Origin: Deltaproteobacteria bacterium
GTDB taxonomy: Bacteria > Desulfobacterota > Deferrimicrobia > Deferrimicrobiales > Deferrimicrobiaceae
DNA: 53,170 nt
Assembly (NCBI GenBank): GCA_020346465.1
Contig: CP070783.1
Location: 412,711-465,880 of the forward strand
Direction: 5' to 3'
Numbering within the stretch: position 1 is the first letter of the stretch; each line of letters starts with the position of its first letter. Below, piece by piece: positions 31,900 through 39,259 of this stretch. The translations under genes were made by a program, and so were the position numbers. Below the pieces are notes generated by a model. It was not told where the DNA came from. It ran no database searches and saw only the letters and a program-made list of their open reading frames with translations.

Positions 31900-32802
31900 A
31901 TGATCCGCGTCATCTACAACCCCGTTGCCGGGCCGAAGATCATCCGCAACATCACCCGGGTCCGGCAGGCCCTCGCCGCGGGGGAGACGCCCTTCGAGAT
32001 CCGGGAGACCGCCGGCCCTCGGGACGCCACCCTCCTGGCCCGGGAGGCCGCCCATGCCGGGGTGCAGGCGGTCGTCGCGGTCGGGGGGGACGGCACCGTG
32101 AACGAGGTGGTCAACGGGCTTGCCGGAACGGAGACGCGGCTCCTGGTCGTCCCCCACGGCACGGGAAACGTCTTCGCCACGGAGGTGGGGCTCCCGAAGT
32201 CCGTGGAGGGATGCCTGTCGCTCCTGTCCGAAGGAAGGACCATGACGGTGCGGCTCGCCAGGGCGGGGGAGAGATATTTCCTGCTCCTGGCCTCGGCGGG
32301 GTTCGACGCCGAGGTGGTGGAACGGATGGGCACCCGGGGAAAGCGTTACCTCGGCATCGCGGCGTACTTCCTGGCGGGCGCGGGCCATCTTCTCCGGGAA
32401 CAGCCGGGGCTCTGGATGGAACTGCCGGGGAGGGAACGCCTGCCGGCGCAGGCCGTCTTCGTCTGCCGGGGGAGAACGTACGGCGGCGGGGTGATCATGG
32501 CGCCGCGGGGGAACCTCGAGGGGAACACGCTCCAGGTGATCGCACTGCGCAGGCCCGGACGCATGTCGATCCTGCGGTTCGCGATAAACGTCCTTCGGAA
32601 GAAACACACCCGCTCCCCGGATGTCCTGGTCCGGGAGACCCCGTCGATCCTCGTCCGTTCCCGGATCCCCTCCGCCGTCCAGGTGGACGGGGACTACCTC
32701 GGGCCCCTCCCCGTCCGCTTCGAGATGACGGACGTCGCCGTCCGGATCGTCGTGCCGCCCACCTTTGCCGGGGGGAACGCGGGAGGCGCGTCGCCGCCGT
32801 AA
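31900..32802 (+). CDS. Diacylglycerol kinase family lipid kinase
   Basis: A 300-residue kinase of the DAGK/sphingosine-kinase fold (YegS/DgkB-like), which phosphorylates a lipid using ATP. YNPVAGPK at the start and the nucleotide motif VGGDGTVNEVVNG at 61-73 are diagnostic, and HGTGNVFATEVGLP follows. The C-terminal beta-sandwich contains VQVDGDYLGPLPV. ATG 31900 is chosen by homology; the open frame runs 600 bases farther upstream but through non-homologous sequence. A TATAAT box sits 9 bases before the ATG and there is no ribosome site. Substrate unknown. Confidence 0.92.
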   Translation: MIRVIYNPVAGPKIIRNITRVRQALAAGETPFEIRETAGPRDATLLAREAAHAGVQAVVAVGGDGTVNEVVNGLAGTETRLLVVPHGTGNVFATEVGLPKSVEGCLSLLSEGRTMTVRLARAGERYFLLLASAGFDAEVVERMGTRGKRYLGIAAYFLAGAGHLLREQPGLWMELPGRERLPAQAVFVCRGRTYGGGVIMAPRGNLEGNTLQVIALRRPGRMSILRFAINVLRKKHTRSPDVLVRETPSILVRSRIPSAVQVDGDYLGPLPVRFEMTDVAVRIVVPPTFAGGNAGGASPP

Positions 32803-32826
32803 GGGGAATCGCTTCCGGGCGCGGGG

Positions 32827-32856
32827 AAAAAAAGGGGGCGGCTCTTCACCGCCCCC
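32827..32856 (-). terminator. Strong hairpin with minus-strand T-tract
   Basis: GGGGGCGG-CTCTTCA-CCGCCCCC (32834-32856), with seven A at 32827-32833. Read on the minus strand it is a full intrinsic terminator; on the plus strand it is a hairpin 32 bases beyond the lipid kinase stop without a T-tract. No minus-strand gene feeds into it, so the plus-strand role may be the real one. Confidence 0.6.
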
Positions 32857-32871
32857 TCCGGCAAAACCCGT

Positions 32872-32885
32872 GAAATTCGAATTTC
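32872..32885. promoter_or_regulatory. 14-bp perfect palindrome, possible operator
   Basis: GAAATTCGAATTTC is a perfect inverted repeat about 67 bases before the FAD oxidoreductase ATG. A TAATAT box lies at 32905-32910, so the palindrome would cover the -35 position. It is unusually AT-rich for this region. Confidence 0.45.
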
Positions 32886-32952
32886 CTTTTCCCCCGACCG
32901 GCATTAATATGGTTCTTTTCCGGCAAAAATCTACCCACGGAGGATTCTCTTC

Positions 32953-33957
32953 ATGCGCCACCTGATTCTCGGAAGCGGGCCGGCAGGGATCGCGGCCGCG
33001 AAGGCCGCCCGGAAGATGGAAAAGGACGCCGAAGTCGTCATCGTGACCGAAGAGTTCGCCGCCCCCTACCTGCGGCCGAACCTTCCCGACGTCATCTCCG
33101 GCGAGAAGGACCCCTCCGCGCTCCCGGACCCGCAGGGGAAGGATCTCGCCGCCGCAGGGATCGAGGTCAAGTCCGGAAAGCGCGCGAGGCGGGTGGACGC
33201 CGGCAGGAACCGGATCCTCTTCTCCGACGGCAGCGAGGAGACCTATAACTTCCTCTGCGTCGCCACGGGGGGGAAGCCGATCCTTCCCCTGGGCCTGACG
33301 GGAAGCTTCGGGGCATTCCTGTCGCTCAACTCCCTGAGCGACGCGCTCCGGATCAAGGCGCGTGCCCTCCGCTCCGACGTTTCGGTCGTGTACGGGCCGG
33401 GCTACCTCGGGCTCGAAGCCGCCCGGGCGCTGAGGAAACTGGGGCAGCAGGTGATCTGGGTCAACCCCGGCCTCCCCCGGTTCGGGAACCCGATCTCCGG
33501 CGAGCTCGAGGCGAAGGCCACGGAGAAGCTCCGCAACAACGGCGTCACGATCAAGGAGGGGACGGACATCGCCGACGTGCTCGACCTCGACGGGCAGACC
33601 TACATCGTGTACACGACCGGCGGCGAGGAGATCCGCTGCCAGATGATCGTGGTCGCCACCGAAAGGCTTCCCGCGGTGCACTTCCTGGAGGGGAGCGGGG
33701 TGAAGGTCGGCTCGGGGATCCTGGTCGACGAGTACCTGCTGACGAACGTCTCCAACGTCTTCGCGGCGGGCGACTGCGCGGAGGTCTTCGACATCAACCG
33801 CCGGGAGAGCCGGATCAACTTCGGGTGGCGCAGCGCGATGAAGCAGGGGCAGCTCGCCGGGGAGAACATGGCCGGCGGCGGGAAGCTCTACATCCGGAAC
33901 ACCGAGGATTACTTCGGCCTTCTCTACGGGTCGCCGCTGCTGGAGAGGTCGCTGTAA
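32953..33957 (+). CDS. FAD-dependent NAD(P)H oxidoreductase, rubredoxin-reductase/NirB-like
   Basis: Two-dinucleotide-domain flavoprotein of 334 residues. The FAD motif is LGSGPAGIAAAKAAR (6-20), PYLRPNLPDVISGE follows, the NAD motif is VVYGPGYLGLEAARAL, and the second FAD motif is VFAAGDCAEV. The fold matches nitrite-reductase-type and rubredoxin reductases but the sequence is too short for NirB. With two rubredoxins and a flavodiiron protein 2-4 kb away, a role as NAD(P)H:rubredoxin reductase is plausible (inference). ATG 32953 has GGAGG 9 bases upstream. Its promoter region holds a 14-bp palindrome. Confidence 0.87.
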   Translation: MRHLILGSGPAGIAAAKAARKMEKDAEVVIVTEEFAAPYLRPNLPDVISGEKDPSALPDPQGKDLAAAGIEVKSGKRARRVDAGRNRILFSDGSEETYNFLCVATGGKPILPLGLTGSFGAFLSLNSLSDALRIKARALRSDVSVVYGPGYLGLEAARALRKLGQQVIWVNPGLPRFGNPISGELEAKATEKLRNNGVTIKEGTDIADVLDLDGQTYIVYTTGGEEIRCQMIVVATERLPAVHFLEGSGVKVGSGILVDEYLLTNVSNVFAAGDCAEVFDINRRESRINFGWRSAMKQGQLAGENMAGGGKLYIRNTEDYFGLLYGSPLLERSL

Positions 33958-33987
33958 CGGGAGGGGGAAGTCCGCCGCTCCGGCCGG

Positions 33988-34224
33988 TCAGGGTCCCTCG
34001 TCCAGATCCGGTTCGAACGGGCGCGGCTCGCCGGTGGGAACGTTCCACTCTCCGGCGGTGAACCGGTCGGAGCACGACGGACAGATCAGGAAGACGGCCA
34101 GCGAGCGGCCTCTCCGGCGGAATGCCACGTGGAATCCCGCCCCGTAGCCGCACCGGGGGCAGGAGGAGAGCTCCTCTCCGACCCGAAGGTCCTCCGGCGG
34201 CGATCCCGGTCCTTTCCCTCTCAC
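33988..34224 (-). CDS. Small zinc-ribbon protein
   Basis: A 78-residue hypothetical protein with two CxxC pairs: CPRCGYG (about residues 22-28) and CPSC (about 49-52). FRRRGRSLAVFLICPSC between them gives a basic ribbon. GTG 34224 has GGGGAGGGG upstream and lies 15 bases after cobO, so it is the last gene of that unit. Function unknown; could be nucleic-acid or metal binding. Confidence 0.75.
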   Translation of the reverse strand: MRGKGPGSPPEDLRVGEELSSCPRCGYGAGFHVAFRRRGRSLAVFLICPSCSDRFTAGEWNVPTGEPRPFEPDLDEGP

Positions 34225-34239
34225 GCCCCTCCCCCTCCG

Positions 34240-34806
34240 TCAGTAATCGATCCCCTTCTCCGCCTCGATCCCCAGCTCATACGGGTGCTTGACGCACCGC
34301 ATCTCGGTCACGAGGTGGGCGAGGCGGACGATCTCCTCGTGGGCGTTCCGCCCCGAGAGGATGAGGTGGACGGAAGCCGGCTTCTCCCGGACGAGGGAGA
34401 GGAGATCGGCCAGCTCGAGGAGCTTGAGGTGAAGGGCGACGTTGACTTCGTCGAGGATGATGACATCGTACCTTCCCGAGAGCATCTTCTTCCTCGCGGT
34501 CGCCAGGGCCTTCCCCGCCGCCGCGACGTGTTCCGCAAACGGGAGGGTGTCCCCCATGATCCCCACGAACCCCTTTCCCATGGGGGTCAGCTCGAACTCG
34601 GGGGCGAGGCGTTTCGCGCCGTCGAGCTCCCCGTAATGCAGCGACCCCTTGATGAACTGGATCATCGCGACGCGCATCCCGTACCCGACGGCGCGGACCG
34701 CCATGCCCAGGCACGACGTCGTCTTCCCCTTCCCGTCTCCCGTCAGGACGAGGACCAGACCCCGCCGCGGTTTCTCCGGAATCCTCGCCAGTCGTTTCCG
34801 GGCCAT
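34240..34806 (-). CDS. cobO: Cob(I)yrinic acid a,c-diamide adenosyltransferase
   Basis: Adenosylates corrinoids for coenzyme B12 synthesis or salvage. The 188 residues include the P-loop GDGKGKTTS (23-31), GYGMRVAMIQFIKG, and ILDEVNVALHLKLL. Length and order match CobO/BtuR. The open frame extends far upstream, but ATG 34806 with AAAAGGAGGGAGGG is the evident start. B12 is needed by methylmalonyl-CoA mutase, which fits the epimerase and decarboxylase-like genes in the window. Confidence 0.94.
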   Translation of the reverse strand: MARKRLARIPEKPRRGLVLVLTGDGKGKTTSCLGMAVRAVGYGMRVAMIQFIKGSLHYGELDGAKRLAPEFELTPMGKGFVGIMGDTLPFAEHVAAAGKALATARKKMLSGRYDVIILDEVNVALHLKLLELADLLSLVREKPASVHLILSGRNAHEEIVRLAHLVTEMRCVKHPYELGIEAEKGIDY

Positions 34807-34903
34807 CGGTCCCTCCCTCCTTTTGCGGTTCGCTGTTCCCCCCACCCCCGGGTAGGATACTATCTTGCTGTACGGATGTCGCCCCGTCCCGAAAGGAGAG
34901 ACG

Positions 34904-35077
34904 ATGGGAGAGGAAACGAAGCGGTGCATGGTGTGCGCGAAGGAAAAGGTCTTCGAGGGGTCGATCTGCGAGGAGTGCAAGGCGATGATCCGCGGGGAGG
35001 CCGCGGAAAAGGGCAAGAAAATCAAGCAGGATGCCGAGAAGGCGATGCGCCGGGAGGGGGTCCCCCCGAAGAAGTGA
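34904..35077 (+). CDS. 57-residue zinc-ribbon protein
   Basis: Small protein with CMVCAKEK and CEEC pairs (residues 8-11 and 22-25), then a lysine- and glutamate-rich helix. ATG 34904 has AAAGGAGAG 6 bases upstream. It sits alone between divergent cobO and the flavodiiron gene, with a GATACT box about 50 bases upstream. Function unknown. Confidence 0.78.
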   Translation: MGEETKRCMVCAKEKVFEGSICEECKAMIRGEAAEKGKKIKQDAEKAMRREGVPPKK

Positions 35078-35096
35078 CGGGGGGACCCTCCCCGGA

Positions 35097-36287
35097 CTAC
35101 ACGCTCTCGGCGAACTTCCTCCCGAAGTCGACGCACGCCGCCAGATCCGCCTCGGAGGGGGTCATCCGGACCCGGATCGGCTCGACGGCGATCTTGAGGC
35201 GCATCGAGGCCAGGATGTCCTGCACCGTCTTGATCGCCTCTCCGCTCCAGCCGTAGGACCCGAACACCGACGCGGGCTTCCCTTTCACGTTCAGCACGAC
35301 GAGGTTCGCGATCATGTGCAGGATCGGGTCGGGGACGTTCGCGTTGAGCGTGGGCGTCCCGATGAGGAAGCCCGCCGACGTCTCGAACTCGTCGATGATC
35401 TGGTCCGTGGGAACCTCGACGCAGTTGATCAGCTTCGCCGTGACTCCCGTCGATTCCACCCCCTCCGCCACCTTGGCGGCCATGGCCGCGGTGTTCCCGT
35501 AGGCCGAGACGTAGGCGATGGTCACCTTCTTCTCCTTGACCCGCGAGAGGACGGAGGCGCGATCCTCGTACCAGGAGATGTACGACTGGGGGTCCTTCCG
35601 CAGGATCGGCCCGTGCGACGGCGCGATCATCGCGATCGGAAGGCCTTTGAGCTTCTCGCACGCCTTGAGCACGTGCTCCTTGTACGGGCGCATGATCGTG
35701 CTGTAGTAGAACTCGAACGCCTTGCGGGTCGCCTCCTGGTCGGGGACCTCGTCGTTGAAGAACTCGGGGCTCGAGTAGTGCGACCCGAGGAAATCACACG
35801 GGAAAAGGATCCGGTCCTCGACCAGGTACGTCAGGATGGTGTCCGGCCAGTGCAGGTACGGGGTATTGAGGAACCGGAGCGTCTTCCCGCCGAGGGGAAG
35901 CTCCTCGCCGTCTTCGACGGTCTTGAACGAATACTCCCTGTTGACGATGTTGTCGATGAACATCTTCGCCGACCGGGAGAGATAGACGGTCACATTCGGG
36001 TTCCGCTCGAGCAGGTCGACGAGCGCTCCCGAGTGATCGGGCTCGGAGTGGTTGATCACCACGTAATCGAGCGTTTCCGGGGGCAGGACGCGGGAGATGT
36101 TCCGGAACAGCTCCTCCGCGAACGGGCGCTTCACGCAGTCGATCAGGGCCGTCTTGTCGGTCCCCCGGACCAGGTACGAGTTGTAGGTGGTCCCGTATTC
36201 CGTCGGGATGACAATGTCGAAAACCGCCAGACCGGGATCCTTTGCCCCCACCCAGTGGACGTTGTTTGCCAGCGAAACCGTTTCCAT
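35097..36287 (-). CDS. fprA: Flavodiiron protein (oxygen/nitric oxide reductase)
   Basis: Reduces O2 to water, or NO to N2O, in the cytoplasm of anaerobes. The 396 residues hold an MBL-like domain with the diiron motif HSEPDH (His80, Glu82, Asp84, His85), further ligands in YLHWPD, FPCDFLGSH and APSHGPIL, and a C-terminal flavodoxin domain (about 255-396). The FMN loop is SAYGNTAAMA. ATG 36287 is 17 bases past the rubredoxin stop, and rubredoxin is the usual electron donor. Two rubredoxins, this protein and an SDR form one operon. O2 versus NO preference cannot be decided from sequence. Confidence 0.95.
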   Translation of the reverse strand: METVSLANNVHWVGAKDPGLAVFDIVIPTEYGTTYNSYLVRGTDKTALIDCVKRPFAEELFRNISRVLPPETLDYVVINHSEPDHSGALVDLLERNPNVTVYLSRSAKMFIDNIVNREYSFKTVEDGEELPLGGKTLRFLNTPYLHWPDTILTYLVEDRILFPCDFLGSHYSSPEFFNDEVPDQEATRKAFEFYYSTIMRPYKEHVLKACEKLKGLPIAMIAPSHGPILRKDPQSYISWYEDRASVLSRVKEKKVTIAYVSAYGNTAAMAAKVAEGVESTGVTAKLINCVEVPTDQIIDEFETSAGFLIGTPTLNANVPDPILHMIANLVVLNVKGKPASVFGSYGWSGEAIKTVQDILASMRLKIAVEPIRVRMTPSEADLAACVDFGRKFAESV

Positions 36288-36304
36288 CGGTCCTTTTCTC
36301 CTCC

Positions 36305-36466
36305 CTATGTTTCGGGCTCGAAATCTTCCTTCCCCACGCCGCAGAGGGGGCAGTACCAGTCCTCGGGAAGTTTCTCGAACGGAGTTCCCGGCGCCACGCC
36401 GCTGTCGGGATCGCCGACGGCCGGATCGTAGACGTACGCGCACACCTTGCATCTCCATTTTTTCAT
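36305..36466 (-). CDS. Rubredoxin
   Basis: A 53-residue one-iron protein: [25 protein letters not shown] (key residues CKVC ... [11 protein letters not shown]) and the C-terminal CPLCG, ending FEPET. These match classical rubredoxin exactly in length. ATG 36466 has GGAGAG upstream. It passes electrons to the flavodiiron protein encoded next. Confidence 0.97.
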   Translation of the reverse strand: MKKWRCKVCAYVYDPAVGDPDSGVAPGTPFEKLPEDWYCPLCGVGKEDFEPET

Positions 36467-36488
36467 GGCTGCTCTCCTCTCGGGATGG

Positions 36489-37181
36489 TTATGGGACAGA
36501 AAAATTATATCCCCCGCCGCGGACGAATTGCAACACGGCGCCGGCGACCTTGCCGGGCGTATCCGGCCCCGGGACGCCGCCACGGGAGCGCAGCCGCCGC
36601 CACTCGCCTTCCGGGAACCCCGGGGGAATCAGCGCGAAGCCCGGCTCCACCAGGCCCACCCGGACCTCCGGGGCGAGGATCGTTTTCCACGCCGCCGCCT
36701 GGTGCGCGAGGGCGATCTTGGAGAGGCAGTACGGGAGGTGGCCGGGCCACAGCTTCGCCGCCCCCGCGTCCCCCAGGAAAAGGACCGCTCCCCCGGGAGC
36801 CGCGCGGAGGAGGGGAAGGAGCGACTGCGTCAGAAGGAACGGCCCGCGCAGGTTCACGGCGAAGATCCCGTCCCACTCCCGTGCCCGGAGACCGCCCACC
36901 GGTGTGCGGGGAAAGACCGCCGCGTTGTGGACGAGGAGGTCCAGGCGTCCGAACTCCCGCCGCATCGCCGCGCGGAGACGGGGGATGCCCGACGGGCGGA
37001 GGAGGTCGAGCGGGAAGGCCCTGCCGCCGATCTCCCGGGCGAGGGACGACGCCTCTTCGCGCGAGGCGCGGTAGGTGAGCGCGACGGTGAATCCTTCGCG
37101 GGCGAGCCGCCGGGAAATCGCCGCGCCGATGCGCCGGCCTCCGCCGGTCACCAGCGCGACCTTCTCCCCGGAACGGCTCAT
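36489..37181 (-). CDS. Short-chain dehydrogenase/reductase
   Basis: NAD(P)-dependent SDR of 230 residues. Cofactor motif [16 protein letters not shown] (12-27), NAAVF near 90, and the catalytic region with Tyr-x-x-x-Lys replaced or read as YCLSKIALA (Tyr and Lys spaced by four). The preceding serine position is LGDAG, so the catalytic Ser is not obvious. It resembles FolM/pteridine-reductase-like SDRs. ATG 37181 overlaps the mini-rubredoxin stop (ATGA), so it is coupled to redox partners. Substrate unknown. Confidence 0.85.
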   Translation of the reverse strand: MSRSGEKVALVTGGGRRIGAAISRRLAREGFTVALTYRASREEASSLAREIGGRAFPLDLLRPSGIPRLRAAMRREFGRLDLLVHNAAVFPRTPVGGLRAREWDGIFAVNLRGPFLLTQSLLPLLRAAPGGAVLFLGDAGAAKLWPGHLPYCLSKIALAHQAAAWKTILAPEVRVGLVEPGFALIPPGFPEGEWRRLRSRGGVPGPDTPGKVAGAVLQFVRGGGYNFSVP

Positions 37182-37288
37182 TTCATCTCGGTGAACTTCT
37201 CCCTGGGGGATCCGCAGACGGGGCAGACGGGGGGGGGTTCGTCGCCCTTGTAAATGTAGCCGCATACGCTGCATTTCCATCGTTTCAT
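37178..37288 (-). CDS. 36-residue mini-rubredoxin (rubrerythrin-type rubredoxin domain)
   Basis: A very short iron-binding protein, MKRWKCSVCGYIYKGDEPPP at the start and [15 protein letters not shown] at the end. Two CxxC pairs (Cys6/Cys9 and Cys22/Cys25) are spaced as in the rubrerythrin C-terminal domain, where the 30-residue insertion of true rubredoxin is missing. It is too short to be called by length filters. ATG 37288 has GAGGAGCGCGAGG upstream. Its stop overlaps the SDR start, so it opens the mini-Rd, SDR, rubredoxin, flavodiiron operon. Confidence 0.88.
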   Translation of the reverse strand: MKRWKCSVCGYIYKGDEPPPVCPVCGSPREKFTEMK

Positions 37289-37379
37289 CGGCCTCGCGCT
37301 CCTCGGGAAGACCTTTCCCGCCTTTATACCACAAACGGGAAAAGGGGAGAAAGAACGTCACGCGCCGGGGACCGCCGTT

Positions 37380-37385
37380 TATAAT
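37380..37385 (+). promoter_or_regulatory. -10 box immediately before the exonuclease gene (leaderless candidate)
   Basis: TATAAT ends 7 bases before ATG 37393. An earlier ATG at 37384 overlaps the box itself. Confidence 0.45.
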
Positions 37386-37392
37386 GGAGGGC

Positions 37393-37950
37393 ATGAGGAC
37401 CGACGGGATCCCCCTCGCCGAACATCCCTTCGTGGCCGTCGACGTGGAAACCACGGGGCTTGCCCCCTCGGACGGGCACCGCGTCTGCGAGATCGCGCTG
37501 CTCCGCTTCCTGCGCGGGACCGTGATCGACTCGCTCGTGTCCCTCGTGAACCCGCTTCGGCCGATCTCCCCGGGAGCGTCCGCGGTCAACGGGATCACGG
37601 ACCTCATGGTCGCCGGGGCGCCCACGTTCCCCGACCTGTTCCCCCGGATCTCCGACTTCCTCCGGGAGGATCCCCTCGTCTTCCACAACGCCCCGTTCGA
37701 CCTTTCGTTCCTGCGCATGGAGGCGAGGCTCGCCGGCGGGAAGTGGCCGGGGAACCCCGTCATCGACACGCTGGCGCTCGCCCGCCGGACCCGGCTCTTC
37801 CGCGAACACTCGCTCTCCGCGATCTGCGGGCAGCTGCGGATCGGGGTGGCATTCCACCGGGCGGAGGCGGACGCGTACGCGACGGGGAAGGTTCTGCTGG
37901 CCCTCGCAGCCGGCGGAACGATCGATCCGCGGGAATATCGGGCGGGGTGA
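37393..37950 (+). CDS. DnaQ-like 3'-5' exonuclease
   Basis: DEDDh exonuclease of 185 residues. Exo[12 protein letters not shown] carries the Asp and Glu; Exo[11 protein letters not shown] carries Asp; Exo[13 protein letters not shown] carries His and Asp. INPL-type [17 protein letters not shown] is also typical of DNA polymerase III epsilon-like proteins. There is no polymerase or UvrC fusion, so the partner is unknown. ATG 37393 is chosen; the in-frame ATG 37384 lies within the TATAAT box. It converges on the deoxyhypusine-synthase-like gene with a 22-base gap. Confidence 0.9.
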   Translation: MRTDGIPLAEHPFVAVDVETTGLAPSDGHRVCEIALLRFLRGTVIDSLVSLVNPLRPISPGASAVNGITDLMVAGAPTFPDLFPRISDFLREDPLVFHNAPFDLSFLRMEARLAGGKWPGNPVIDTLALARRTRLFREHSLSAICGQLRIGVAFHRAEADAYATGKVLLALAAGGTIDPREYRAG

Positions 37951-37972
37951 CGGGCGCGGGCGGGAGAACCCC

Positions 37973-39106
37973 CTACCTGCCGGGGCGCCACTTCCCCCCG
38001 GCCTTCCAGGCGATGTAGTTTTTCCGGAACTCCTTCCCGAGTGCCGCGATGGACTCGGCGCGGTGGTCGTACAGGCGCCGCAAGGGGCGCTTTTTCACCC
38101 GTTCCAGGACGTACGCCGTCAGCAGCGGCATCGCCACCGTGGAGTCGAGGTAGCACACGACGGCGTCGGGAAGCCTGTCCGGGTCGACCTTCCCCCAGGA
38201 GACCGCCTCGGAAGGGGTGGCCCCCGAAAGGCCCCCCGTGTCGGGACGGGCGTCGGTGACCTGCAGGAAGTAGTCGTGACCCTTCTCCTCGATCCCCAGC
38301 ACCTCCTGCAGCTGCGGCTCCGTCTGGAGGATGAAGTTCTTCGGGGAGCCGCCGCCGAAGATCAGGACCGCGCTTTTCCCCTTTCCTTTCTTGGCGGCGT
38401 AGACGATCCCCGCGGTCTCGTTCACGTCCGCCGAGACGTCGATCGTCGTCCCCCTGCCGAACAGGCGCATCGCGGCGACGTTCATGCCGATGGAGGAGTC
38501 CCCGGGGGAGGAGGTGTACACCGGGACTCCGTAGCGGTGCGCCGCCGCGAGGACGCTGACCTCCCCGATGCCGAGCTTTTTCTCCCGCTCGGCGACGTAT
38601 CGTCCGATCCGGTTGTGGAACTCGGCGGTCCCCATCTCGCGCTGGAACTCCTCCTCCTCGAGCACCCGGCGGAAGAAGGCGTCGGTGTCGAGAAGCACTT
38701 CGTAGGCGAACAGGATGTCGTAGATCCGGACGACGCCTTCCCCGTGGAGGACGGTGTCGTCGAGGAACGGGGACCCCGCGTGCATCTCCATCCCGAGCCC
38801 GAAATGCACGTCGTGGTACAGGTTCGCCCCCGTCGAGACGATCCAGTCGACGAATCCGGCCCGGATCAGGGGGACGAGGCAGGAGACCCCCAGTCCGGCC
38901 GGGACGAGGGCCCCGGAAAGGGAAAGACCGACCGTCACTTCGGGCTGCAGCATCTTCTCCGCGTACAGCCTGGCGCCTTCCCGCAACCTGCCCGCGTTGT
39001 AGGCCAGGAAGTGGTTGTCGAGGAGATCTACCGCCCCGATCCCCTTCGCGATCGGGGGAGGCAGGATCCTCGGTCCCCGGAGGTAACGGGACTGTTTCTT
39101 CCGCAT
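37973..39106 (-). CDS. Deoxyhypusine synthase-like protein
   Basis: A 377-residue NAD-dependent aminopropyl/aminobutyl transferase homologue. [14 protein letters not shown] near 60, [14 protein letters not shown] near 89, [10 protein letters not shown] near 199 and [10 protein letters not shown] near 249 follow the deoxyhypusine synthase order. The active-site lysine motif is conserved as [14 protein letters not shown] with Lys306. Bacteria do not make hypusine, so homologues here make other polyamines, for example homospermidine, or act on unknown substrates. ATG 39106 has GAGGAGG upstream, and a TATAAT box (39196-39191, minus) precedes it. Confidence 0.9.
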   Translation of the reverse strand: MRKKQSRYLRGPRILPPPIAKGIGAVDLLDNHFLAYNAGRLREGARLYAEKMLQPEVTVGLSLSGALVPAGLGVSCLVPLIRAGFVDWIVSTGANLYHDVHFGLGMEMHAGSPFLDDTVLHGEGVVRIYDILFAYEVLLDTDAFFRRVLEEEEFQREMGTAEFHNRIGRYVAEREKKLGIGEVSVLAAAHRYGVPVYTSSPGDSSIGMNVAAMRLFGRGTTIDVSADVNETAGIVYAAKKGKGKSAVLIFGGGSPKNFILQTEPQLQEVLGIEEKGHDYFLQVTDARPDTGGLSGATPSEAVSWGKVDPDRLPDAVVCYLDSTVAMPLLTAYVLERVKKRPLRRLYDHRAESIAALGKEFRKNYIAWKAGGKWRPGR

Positions 39107-39190
39107 CCTTTCGACCTCCTCGTCCGGGAACGGGCGCCGCGGGAAACGGCCGAACCGCCGTTTCTTCTTCCCGTGGAAAGGGTTGACCGC

Positions 39191-39196
39191 ATTATA
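39191..39196 (-). promoter_or_regulatory. -10 box of the deoxyhypusine synthase-like gene
   Basis: TATAAT on the minus strand (39196-39191), 85 bases before the ATG. The divergent activator has its own TATAAT 52 bases away. Confidence 0.4.
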
Positions 39197-39247
39197 CCTC
39201 CGGGCGCCGGCTCCCCTCACAATTTTCGTTCCCCCCTGCCCTCGCGC

Positions 39248-39253
39248 TATAAT
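39248..39253 (+). promoter_or_regulatory. -10 box immediately before the nifA-like gene (leaderless candidate)
   Basis: TATAAT ends 6 bases before the GTG at 39260. No Shine-Dalgarno sequence is seen in the 6 bases between. Confidence 0.45.
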
Positions 39254-39259
39254 CATCCC

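Noticed and set aside
34807-35661. Long frame upstream of cobO
   Set aside because: It runs through the antisense of the 57-residue zinc-ribbon gene and a different frame of the flavodiiron gene; CobO begins at ATG 34806 with a strong ribosome site.
38063-39259. N-terminal extension of the NifA-like frame
   Set aside because: It is the antisense shadow of the deoxyhypusine-synthase-like gene; homology begins at GTG 39260.
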